Below, in pieces: positions 8,234 through 15,110 of a stretch of 64,000 nt of DNA (positions are counted from its first letter, which is position 1; the number at the start of each line of letters is the position of its first letter). Location: NCBI GenBank assembly GCA_027491335.1, contig JAIXWJ010000026.1, positions 29,176-93,175 on the forward strand, in the 5' to 3' direction. Source of the stretch: Actinomycetes bacterium. GTDB taxonomy: Bacteria > Actinomycetota > Acidimicrobiia > Acidimicrobiales > Ilumatobacteraceae. The notes beneath the pieces are model-generated. The model ran no database searches and had not been told where the DNA came from. It saw only the letters and a list, made by a program, of their open reading frames with translations. Made by a program: the position numbers and the translations under genes.

Positions 8234-9148
8234 CTACCGGGTCGCCCCCGCCGGGGCGCTCGCTTTTCCCGACTCACCGACCGGTGCGGGATTGAACACC
8301 TCGTTCCACAATTCGGTGATGATGTCCTCGCTGGTGCGCGAACTGCCCTCGCGCACTCGCACGCGACCCGACAACGCCACCAATGCGGCGTCCAACGACA
8401 CGGTCGGGTCGTTCACGGTGGACGCGCGCACCGACGCCAAGGACGATGCGACGGCGGTCATGTCGATCGCTCCGCGCACGGACGAACCAACGCGCAAGTC
8501 GGTGTGAGCGCGCGTGCGTCGCACCAACTCCACCGTCTTGTCGAGCCATCCGGCGGGAAGTCCGTCGACGCCGCGCGCCGCGATGCGGGTCTCGACCTCG
8601 GCCGTTTGGTAGCCGACCGAAACGCGACACACGCGGTCGTACACGGCGCCACTGATGCGCGCGGTGCCGACGGCGTCGAAGGGGTTCATGGCGGCGACCA
8701 ATCGGAATCCGGAATTCGCGGCCACGCGCCCGTACCGCGGCACGTTCAATTCACCTTCGCTCATCACGGTGATGAGAACGTTGAGCGTCTCTTCCGGGAT
8801 GCGGTTGATCTCCTCGACGTACAACAACGAACCGTCGCGCATGGCGGTCACCAATGGGCCGTCGACGAACACGTCGGCCTCGTAACCCTCGGTCAACACG
8901 CGCGCCGGGTCGAAGTGTCCCACCAGACGCGCCGGCGTCAGTTCGGCGTTGCCCTCGACGAAGACGAAGCCGATGCCGAGACCACCCGCCACCGCGCGCA
9001 ACAGCGTGCTCTTGCCGGTTCCGGGAGGACCCTCGAGCAACACGTGCCGATCGGCGTCCAACGCCGCCACCACCAGTTCCACCTCGCGACGACGCCCGAT
9101 GACGACGTCGTCGAGCGACGCGATGAGTTCGGAGATCGGTGTGGTCAC
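8234..9148 (-). CDS. MoxR-family AAA+ ATPase
   Basis: A 304-residue AAA+ ATPase of the MoxR group. Walker A is GPPGTGKST at residues 40-48 and Walker B is LLYVEEINR at 108-116. Sensor 1 is in FRLVAAMNP, and the C-terminal helical lid follows. MoxR proteins work with a VWA partner to remodel or activate a client, often a metalloenzyme encoded nearby. The GTG start at 9148 overlaps the stop codon of the upstream alcohol dehydrogenase by 4 nt (GTGA), and the VWA gene follows. The three proteins are therefore made from one transcript and the dehydrogenase is the obvious candidate client, which is inference. Confidence 0.9.
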   Translation of the reverse strand: MTTPISELIASLDDVVIGRRREVELVVAALDADRHVLLEGPPGTGKSTLLRAVAGGLGIGFVFVEGNAELTPARLVGHFDPARVLTEGYEADVFVDGPLVTAMRDGSLLYVEEINRIPEETLNVLITVMSEGELNVPRYGRVAANSGFRLVAAMNPFDAVGTARISGAVYDRVCRVSVGYQTAEVETRIAARGVDGLPAGWLDKTVELVRRTRAHTDLRVGSSVRGAIDMTAVASSLASVRASTVNDPTVSLDAALVALSGRVRVREGSSRTSEDIITELWNEVFNPAPVGESGKASAPAGATR

Positions 9149-10302
9149 TTCAGGATGACGCCACGGATGTTGTTGCCCACGCGCATGTCCTCGTAGCCCT
9201 CGTTGATCTGATCGAGGCTGTAGGTCTTGCTGATGAGTTCATCCAGCTTCAACTGACCGGCGCGGTACATGTCGAGCAGTGCGGGGATGTCGGCGCGCGG
9301 GTTCAGCGAGCCGAAGATCGTGCCCTTGATCTCCTTGTTCCACATGGCCAGGTTGAACAGGTTCACGTTCGCGGTCTCGCTCGTCATGGGCGAGATGGCG
9401 GTGACCACCACGGTGCTGCCCTTGCCGGCCAGGTTCATGGCTTCGCCCATCATTTCGCCGTGCAGAACGCCGGGAGTCATGATGACGCGATCGGCCATCT
9501 GGCCGTACGTCATCTCCATGACCGACATCATCGCGTCGGCCATCGACGGGAAGGTGTGGGTGGCACCGAACTCCATGGCCTTCTCGCGCTTGAACTCCAC
9601 GGGGTCGATGGCGATGATGCGCTTGGCGCCCGACATGCGCGCACCCTGAACCGCGTTGATGCCGATGCCACCGATACCCACCACCACGACGGTGTCACCG
9701 GGCTGGGTGCCGGCGCGATTGGCGGCCGAACCCCATCCGGTGGCCACACCGCACGACACGAGAGCCACGCACTCGAGCGGGATGTCCTTTTCCACCTTGA
9801 TGATCGACTGCTCGCTGACGCAGGCGTACTCCGAGAACGTGCCGACCTTGGCCATGAGAGTGACGGGCTTGCCGTTGACGAAGTGACGATGGGTGTCGTC
9901 GGTGATCATGCCACCGACGAACGTCTTGGCGCCGTTGTCGCACAGGTTCTGACGGCCGGTGGAGCAGTAACGGCAACGACCGCACGACGGCACGAACGAG
10001 GCCGACACGTGGTCACCAACGGCGACGCTGGTGACGCCGGGGCCAACTTCGACCACCACGCCGGCACCCTCGTGTCCGCCGATGATGGGGAAGAAACTCT
10101 CGATACCCATGAGGGGCCAGAACTCCTCGGGCGGAACCATGTCGCCGGTGACGAGATGCTCGTCGCTGTGGCACAGACCGGCGGCCTTCCAATGCACCAA
10201 CACCTCACCGGTCTTGGGCGGATGGACCTCGATCTCCTCGATCTTCCATTCCTGATTGAGGCCCCACAGGACCGCGGCCTTGGACTTACGGATACCGGAC
10301 AT
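9145..10302 (-). CDS. NDMA-type zinc alcohol dehydrogenase (nicotinoprotein) 1
   Basis: A 385-residue zinc-dependent medium-chain alcohol dehydrogenase. Catalytic zinc ligands are C44 and H77 with E78, and the structural zinc site is C107, C110, C113 and C121 (CGRCRYC). The Rossmann motif VGIGGIG precedes DPVEFKREKAMEFGATHTF, a signature of the NDMA-dependent family. Members keep NAD tightly bound as a prosthetic group and pass electrons to an external acceptor rather than exchanging NADH. Mycofactocin is the recognised natural acceptor for this family, and the nearby mftA supports that pairing. Start ATG 10302 has a GGGGG ribosome site and a TAGCGT hexamer about 45 nt upstream, so unlike most genes here it has a real leader. 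It overlaps moxR by 4 nt. Confidence 0.92.
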   Translation of the reverse strand: MSGIRKSKAAVLWGLNQEWKIEEIEVHPPKTGEVLVHWKAAGLCHSDEHLVTGDMVPPEEFWPLMGIESFFPIIGGHEGAGVVVEVGPGVTSVAVGDHVSASFVPSCGRCRYCSTGRQNLCDNGAKTFVGGMITDDTHRHFVNGKPVTLMAKVGTFSEYACVSEQSIIKVEKDIPLECVALVSCGVATGWGSAANRAGTQPGDTVVVVGIGGIGINAVQGARMSGAKRIIAIDPVEFKREKAMEFGATHTFPSMADAMMSVMEMTYGQMADRVIMTPGVLHGEMMGEAMNLAGKGSTVVVTAISPMTSETANVNLFNLAMWNKEIKGTIFGSLNPRADIPALLDMYRAGQLKLDELISKTYSLDQINEGYEDMRVGNNIRGVILK

Positions 10303-10346
10303 GGTTGGCTACCCCCTGCGCGGACGACCCTCGTCCCGCGGAAGGA

Positions 10347-10352
10347 ACGCTA
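10347..10352 (-). promoter_or_regulatory. -10 hexamer TAGCGT of the adh1-moxR-vwa operon
   Basis: TAGCGT on the minus strand within the 87-nt gap between the two dehydrogenase genes. It would give a leader of roughly 38 nt that contains a GGGGG ribosome site, so adh1 can be transcribed separately from adh2. Confidence 0.45.
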
Positions 10353-10389
10353 GCCACTGCGGGCCCCGTCGTCCCATACGAAACCCGGG

Positions 10390-11499
10390 TCAGTAGACCA
10401 GCACTCCGCGGATGTTGTCGCCCTTGCGCATGTCCTCGTAGCCCTCGTTCACGCCCTCCAACGGGTAGGTGCGGGTGACCAAACCATCGAGGTCCAATTG
10501 ACCCTCGCGGTAGAGGCTGGCCAACTTGGGGATGTCGGCACGCGGGTTGCCCGATCCGAAGAGCGACCCCACCACCTGCTTCTCCATGAGGGTGATGTCG
10601 AGCATGTTCATGCTGGCGCCCATCTCGAGGGCCGGATGGATGTTGGTGACCACCACGCGGCCGCGCTTGGCCGCCAGAGCCATCGCCTCGTGCATCACGG
10701 AACCCTGACCGACACCCATGGTCATGATGACCTTGTTGGCCATGGTTCCCCAGGTGATCTCCTGCAACAACGCCACGGCCTCGGTCATGCTGGACGCGGT
10801 GTGCGTGGCACCGAACTCCATGGCCTTCTCGCGCTTGAACTCCACGGGATCGATGGCCACGATGCGCTTGGCGCCGGCCAACTTGGCTCCCTGAATCGCG
10901 TTGGCGCCGATGCCACCGGCACCCACCACCACCACGGTGTCGCCGGGCTTGGTCTCGGCGGCGTACACCGCCGAACCCCATCCGGTGACCACACCGCAGC
11001 CCAGCAAACACACCTTGTCGAGGGGCAGGTCCTCGTCCACCTTGATGCAGGAGGCCTCGTTCACCACCGTGTGCTTGGCGAAGGTGCCGAGCAAGCACAT
11101 CAGGCCCAGATCCTGACCCCGCGCGTGGTGACGAGCACCGCCGTCGGTGATCTGGCGACCGCCGCCCATCAGGGCCCCGAGATCGCACAGGTTCTGGTGT
11201 CCGGTCGAGCAGCTCCGGCAACGGCCACACGAGGGGATGAATCCGAACACCACGTGGTCGCCGGGGGCCAGCCACGAGACGCCCTCGCCGACCTTGCGCA
11301 CGATGCCGGCGCCCTCGTGGCCGCCGATGATGGGCAGGGCGAAGGGCAGGTCGCCGGTGACGAGGTGCTCGTCGCTGTGGCACATGCCCGAGGCCTTCAT
11401 CTCCACCAACACCTCGCCGGGCTGGGGATCGTCGAGTTCGATCTCTTCCACGCTCCAGGGCTTGTGGGACTCCCACAAAATGGCGGCCGTTGTCTTCAT
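10390..11499 (-). CDS. NDMA-type zinc alcohol dehydrogenase (nicotinoprotein) 2
   Basis: A 369-residue paralogue of the dehydrogenase next to it. Catalytic zinc ligands are C40, H61 and E62; structural zinc cysteines are C91, C94, C97 and C105. It shares the DPVEFKREKAMEFGATHT stretch after VGAGGIG and the same C-terminal ending pattern (NEGYEDMRKGDNIRGVLVY), so the pair is a tandem duplication. It lacks the 13-residue insertion seen in paralogue 1 before the catalytic histidine, so substrate range may differ. As a nicotinoprotein it should oxidise alcohols and deliver electrons to mycofactocin. ATG 11499 is preceded by GGGGGAATC. It is divergent from mftA across a 114-nt region that contains an operator-like palindrome. 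Confidence 0.92.
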   Translation of the reverse strand: MKTTAAILWESHKPWSVEEIELDDPQPGEVLVEMKASGMCHSDEHLVTGDLPFALPIIGGHEGAGIVRKVGEGVSWLAPGDHVVFGFIPSCGRCRSCSTGHQNLCDLGALMGGGRQITDGGARHHARGQDLGLMCLLGTFAKHTVVNEASCIKVDEDLPLDKVCLLGCGVVTGWGSAVYAAETKPGDTVVVVGAGGIGANAIQGAKLAGAKRIVAIDPVEFKREKAMEFGATHTASSMTEAVALLQEITWGTMANKVIMTMGVGQGSVMHEAMALAAKRGRVVVTNIHPALEMGASMNMLDITLMEKQVVGSLFGSGNPRADIPKLASLYREGQLDLDGLVTRTYPLEGVNEGYEDMRKGDNIRGVLVY

Positions 11500-11571
11500 G
11501 ATTCCCCCAGGGATGTTCCGGGCGGGCACCGTGGCGACCGCCAGCTCCAACTCGTACCTAACTCACTGGGG

Positions 11572-11600
11572 AACGGTAGTCCGTGCCGGACTGGACCGTT
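11572..11600. promoter_or_regulatory. Operator-like palindrome in the adh2/mftA divergent region
   Basis: The core AGTCCG-TGC-CGGACT is a perfect 6-bp inverted repeat (11578-11592). It is framed by AACGGT (11572-11577) and ACCGTT (11595-11600), also inverted but displaced by two bases on the right. The element ends 1 nt before the mftA -10 hexamer and so covers its -35 region. It is a likely regulator site for mftA, and possibly for adh2. No regulator gene is in the window. Confidence 0.55.
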
Positions 11601-11601
11601 G

Positions 11602-11607
11602 TACGCT
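11602..11607 (+). promoter_or_regulatory. -10 hexamer TACGCT of mftA
   Basis: TACGCT lies exactly 6 nt before the mftA ATG, the same spacing as at cysS, DedA, VOC, DUF4395 and alr. A leaderless mftABC transcript is predicted. Confidence 0.55.
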
Positions 11608-11613
11608 TCACGT

Positions 11614-11769
11614 ATGGACAGCCCGACCGCCCCCGCCATCACGTCGTCCAACACGCCCGACACCTCGTCGTCCGACCCGGTGAACGCAACGACCGCCCAT
11701 GACAACGTCATCGACAGCGACCTCCTCGTCGAGGAGATCAGCATCGATGGCATGTGCGGCGTCTACTGA
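11614..11769 (+). CDS. mftA: Mycofactocin precursor peptide MftA
   Basis: A 51-residue peptide ending in EEISIDGMCGVY. The IDGMCGVY C-terminus is the invariant MftA signature. The terminal Val-Tyr is the part oxidatively decarboxylated and crosslinked by MftC, then released by MftE and built into mycofactocin. The leader is acidic near the core (DNVIDSDLLVEE), as expected for MftB binding. The N-terminal 30 residues are rich in Ser, Thr, Pro and Asp and make this precursor longer than the mycobacterial ones I recall. ATG 11614 is the only start consistent with the promoter hexamer. mftB follows after 22 nt. Confidence 0.95.
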   Translation: MDSPTAPAITSSNTPDTSSSDPVNATTAHDNVIDSDLLVEEISIDGMCGVY

Positions 11770-11791
11770 TCTCTCCCCCGCGAAGCCCGTC

Positions 11792-12070
11792 GTGACCGTC
11801 GCTCTCGACTCCGTGCTCGAGCTGCATCCCCAGGTCGCGGTGCGGCCCGAACCCTTTGGTGCTCTGGCGTATCACTACGGCAATCGTCGATTGATCTTCC
11901 TGAAGCACCCCGACGTGGTGCGGGTCGTCCAACGGTTGGCCGAGCACCCCGACGTGGCCGCCACCCTCGGCGCCTGTGGCATCGCCCCCGACCGGCACGA
12001 TTCCTTCGTGACCGCCCTCGCCTCTTTGCAGAAATCGGAGATCGTTCGTGAGCGCATCATCGCTGGTTGA
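11792..12070 (+). CDS. mftB: Mycofactocin chaperone MftB
   Basis: A 92-residue RiPP-recognition-element protein that binds the MftA leader and presents the core to the radical SAM enzyme MftC. The winged-helix PqqD-like pattern is visible: RPEPFGALAYHYGNRRLIFLKHPDVVRVVQRL followed by a C-terminal helix (the displayed run is split by the strand turn at NRRL). I took GTG 11792 because MftB homology starts at about VALDSVLELHP; an in-frame ATG at 11747 would overlap mftA and add 15 residues. The gene overlaps mftC by 23 nt, so the two are translated together. Confidence 0.9.
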   Translation: MTVALDSVLELHPQVAVRPEPFGALAYHYGNRRLIFLKHPDVVRVVQRLAEHPDVAATLGACGIAPDRHDSFVTALASLQKSEIVRERIIAG

Positions 12071-13178
12071 CCAGATGAAGCGGGGCCTCGACGCCCCGAT
12101 CTGTCTCACGTGGGAACTCACGTACGCGTGCAATCTGCAGTGCGTGCACTGCCTGTCGTCCAGCGGCCAACGCGATGAGCGCGAATTGTCCACCGCCGAG
12201 GCCAAGCGCGTGCTCGACGAACTGCGCGACCTCCAGGTTTTCTACATCAACATCGGTGGCGGTGAACCCATGGTTCGCCGAGATTTCTTCGAACTGCTCG
12301 AGTACTCGGTGGGCAACGGGATCGGCGTGAAGTTCAGCACGAACGGCGCCTTCATCGACGCCGAGAAGGCCCGTCGCCTCGCGGCCATGGATTATCTCGA
12401 CATTCAGATCAGCCTCGACGGCGTGGATGCCGCCACCAACGACGCGGTGCGGGGCGTCGGTTCGTACGACATGGCCCGTCGCGCCATGGACAATCTCGCC
12501 GCGGCGAACTTCGGACCTTTCAAGATCTCGGTGGTCGTCACGCGCCACAACGTGTCGCAACTGGACCAGTTCAAGGCCCTCGCCGATTCGTACGGCGCGC
12601 AACTGCGCATCACGCGTCTGCGGCCGTCGGGTCGCGGTGCCGACACGTGGCACGAACTGCACCCCACCAACGGTCAACAGCGCGAGATCTACGACTGGCT
12701 GTTGAAGCACGGTGAGAACGTGCTCACCGGCGATTCGTTCTTCCACCTCAACGCGTTCGGCGAATCATTGCCCGGATTGAACATGTGCGGTGCGGGGCGC
12801 GTGGTGTGCCTCATCGACCCCATCGGCGACGTGTACGCGTGCCCCTTCGTCATCCACGACGAGTTCAAGGCCGGCAACGTGCGCGACGAGGGCGGCTTCT
12901 CGCGCGTCTGGAAGCAGAGCGACCTCTTCTTGTCGTTGCGCGAGCCGCAGTCGGCCGGAGCCTGCGTGTCGTGCGGTTCCTACGACGCCTGCCAGGGCGG
13001 GTGCATGGCCGCGAAGTTCTTCACGGGCATCCCGCTCGACGGACCCGACCCCGAGTGCGTCGGCGGTGACGGCGAGCACGCGTTGTCGATCGTGATGCCG
13101 GGCTCGGCGCCGAAGCCGGCGATGGATCACTCCAAGCCGGTCACTCTTTCGCGCAAGCCGGTCTCCGCGCGCCGATGA
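12048..13178 (+). CDS. mftC: Mycofactocin radical SAM maturase MftC
   Basis: Radical SAM/SPASM enzyme of 376 residues that decarboxylates the MftA C-terminal tyrosine and then forms the Val-Tyr crosslink. The SAM [4Fe-4S] cluster cysteines are C28, C32 and C35 in CNLQCVHC. GGGEPM is the SAM-contacting motif. The C-terminal SPASM domain supplies auxiliary cluster ligands, seen in NMCGAG, DVYACPF, CVSCGSYDACQGGC and DPECVGG. GTG 12048 has GGAG 7 nt upstream inside mftB, a well-placed ribosome site. The stop overlaps the next gene's ATG (ATGA), so the OYE-like enzyme is coupled to MftC production. Confidence 0.95.
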   Translation: MSASSLVDQMKRGLDAPICLTWELTYACNLQCVHCLSSSGQRDERELSTAEAKRVLDELRDLQVFYINIGGGEPMVRRDFFELLEYSVGNGIGVKFSTNGAFIDAEKARRLAAMDYLDIQISLDGVDAATNDAVRGVGSYDMARRAMDNLAAANFGPFKISVVVTRHNVSQLDQFKALADSYGAQLRITRLRPSGRGADTWHELHPTNGQQREIYDWLLKHGENVLTGDSFFHLNAFGESLPGLNMCGAGRVVCLIDPIGDVYACPFVIHDEFKAGNVRDEGGFSRVWKQSDLFLSLREPQSAGACVSCGSYDACQGGCMAAKFFTGIPLDGPDPECVGGDGEHALSIVMPGSAPKPAMDHSKPVTLSRKPVSARR

Positions 13179-15055
13179 GCCTTCGTTCCCCGCTCGGTCT
13201 CGGGAGTCGCACATCCACGAACCGGATCATGTTCGGCCCGCACGTCACCAATCTGGGTGACGACGACCGGTCGTTCACGTCGCGACACGTCGCCTACTAC
13301 GAACGTCGAGCCCGGGGTGGTTGCGGACTCATCGTCACCGAGGGTGCCAGCGTGCATTCGAGCGATTGGCCGTACGAGCGCGCGCCGTTGGCCACCAACT
13401 GTGGCGCCGGTTGGCGTGCCATCGCCGATGCGTGCCACGCGCACGGTTCGTTGGTCGTCGCCGGTCTCGATCACGCCGGCGGTCAAGGATCGTCGGCCTA
13501 TTCGCAACTTCCGCTGTGGGCACCATCACGGGTTCCCGAAGTGAACAGTCGCGAGGTCCCCAAGTGGATGGAGGCCGACGACATCTCCGCCGTCATCGAC
13601 GGCTTCGGCGATGCCGCGCGGGTCGCCGTGTCGTCGGGTTGCGACGGCGTCGAGATCAACGCCGGACAGCACAGCCTCGTTCGTCAGTTCATGTCGGGAC
13701 TGACGAACCATCGTGGCGACGAGTACGCCGATCGAATGTTGTTCGCTCGTCGAGTGATCGAAGCGGTCCGCACCGCGACGGGCCCGACCGCGATCGTCGG
13801 CCTGCGCTTGTCGTGCGACGAGTTGGCGCCGTGGGCCGGCATCACGCCCGAGATGGCACCGGGCATCGCCGCCGAATTGGCGGCCGCGGGTCTGGACTAC
13901 GTCGTGGTGGTGCGTGGCTCCATCTTCTCGGTGGAGAAAACCCGACCCGATTTCCACGAGCCGACGGGTTTCAACATCGACGTGTGTCGCGCGGTTCGCG
14001 CGGCCGTGCCGGCCACCACCGCGGTGTTCCTTCAGGGGTCCATCGTCGACATCGGCCAAGCGGAATGGGCGATCACCGACGGCGTGTGCGATGGAGTGGA
14101 AATGACGCGCGCCCAGATCGCCGACCCCGATCTGGGTTCCAAGGTGTCGGCGGATGCCATCGACACCATTCGGCCCTGCATCCGGTGCAATCAGACGTGT
14201 CAGGTGCGCGACGCGCGCAACCCCATCGTCACCTGCGTGGGCGAGCCCACGAGCGGACACGAGTCCAGCGACCCCGACTGGTACGCGCGCGCTCCGCATT
14301 CGCGACGCGTTCTCGTCGTCGGCGGCGGCGTGGCCGGTTTGGAAGCGGCGCGAGTCGCGGCCACCCGAGGTCATCGCGTGACGATTCGCGAGGCGGACGA
14401 ACGCGTGGGTGGTCTGGCCTCCGTGGCCGGACCCGGGGCGGCGTTGGTCGATTGGCTCGTCGCACGAAACGGCGAACTCGGTGTGTCGATCGAAACCTCG
14501 AACCGCGACACGGATCGCACCGGATTCGACGTCGTGATTCAGGCCACCGGATCCCGTCGCGGAACTCCCGATCACACCATCGACTCCGATGTCGATGTCA
14601 TCGACATCGCCGACGTGCGGCGCGGTCTACGGGACATCCCCAACGAGGGCTCGGTCGTGGTCCTGGATCCGATCGGCGGACCCATCGGGGTGGCGTTGGC
14701 CGAAGAACTCGGAGCCCGAGCCACGCTCGTCACTCCGGACAACATCGCGGGCAACGAGTTGTCGCGAACCGGCGATCTCGCTCCGGCCAACGTGCGCTTG
14801 GCCCAACGGGGCGTGGAGATTCGACGACGGTCGGTGGTGCGTTCGATCTCCCGGCGTGGCGACGGATTCGTCGTGCGCGTTCAGGATCGATTCAGCGGAG
14901 TGGTCACCGAACTGGAAGCGGTCGCGGTGGTCGACGCCGGATTCCGGTTGCCCACGGATCCCATCGATGGGGCCGTGCCGGTGGGCGACTGTGTCGCGCC
15001 ACGCACGATTCTCGAGGCCGTCCTCGAGGGTCGACGCGCCGCCGCCGACATCTGA
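13175..15055 (+). CDS. Mycofactocin-associated FadH/OYE-family oxidoreductase 1
   Basis: A 626-residue enzyme with an N-terminal FMN TIM barrel (Old Yellow Enzyme type), a [4Fe-4S] site C335-x2-C338-x3-C342-x11-C354, and a C-terminal FAD/NAD(P) domain starting at VLVVGGGVAGLEAAR. This is the architecture of 2,4-dienoyl-CoA reductase (FadH) and trimethylamine dehydrogenase. NCBI-style families of this type are recognised as partners in mycofactocin loci; the substrate is unknown. The active-site stretch where FadH has HxxHGYL reads NAGQHSL, so the usual proton-donor Tyr is a Ser. The NAD(P) half is shorter and less typical than in paralogue 2. It overlaps mftC by 4 nt and ends the operon before a strong terminator. 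Confidence 0.88.
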   Translation: MSLRSPLGLGSRTSTNRIMFGPHVTNLGDDDRSFTSRHVAYYERRARGGCGLIVTEGASVHSSDWPYERAPLATNCGAGWRAIADACHAHGSLVVAGLDHAGGQGSSAYSQLPLWAPSRVPEVNSREVPKWMEADDISAVIDGFGDAARVAVSSGCDGVEINAGQHSLVRQFMSGLTNHRGDEYADRMLFARRVIEAVRTATGPTAIVGLRLSCDELAPWAGITPEMAPGIAAELAAAGLDYVVVVRGSIFSVEKTRPDFHEPTGFNIDVCRAVRAAVPATTAVFLQGSIVDIGQAEWAITDGVCDGVEMTRAQIADPDLGSKVSADAIDTIRPCIRCNQTCQVRDARNPIVTCVGEPTSGHESSDPDWYARAPHSRRVLVVGGGVAGLEAARVAATRGHRVTIREADERVGGLASVAGPGAALVDWLVARNGELGVSIETSNRDTDRTGFDVVIQATGSRRGTPDHTIDSDVDVIDIADVRRGLRDIPNEGSVVVLDPIGGPIGVALAEELGARATLVTPDNIAGNELSRTGDLAPANVRLAQRGVEIRRRSVVRSISRRGDGFVVRVQDRFSGVVTELEAVAVVDAGFRLPTDPIDGAVPVGDCVAPRTILEAVLEGRRAAADI

Positions 15056-15073
15056 ACATCGCCAAGGTTGCCC

Positions 15074-15105
15074 GGGGTCGTGGCAGTGTCGCCTGCCACG
15101 ACCCC
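15074..15105. terminator. Bidirectional hairpin terminator
   Basis: A perfect 13-bp stem (GGGGTCGTGGCAG at 15074-15086 with CTGCCACGACCCC at 15093-15105) and a 6-nt loop. It lies between the convergent ends of the OYE gene (15055) and the giant gene (15111) and can stop transcription from both sides. No U-tract follows, which is common in actinobacteria. Confidence 0.85.
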
Positions 15106-15110
15106 GTAGC

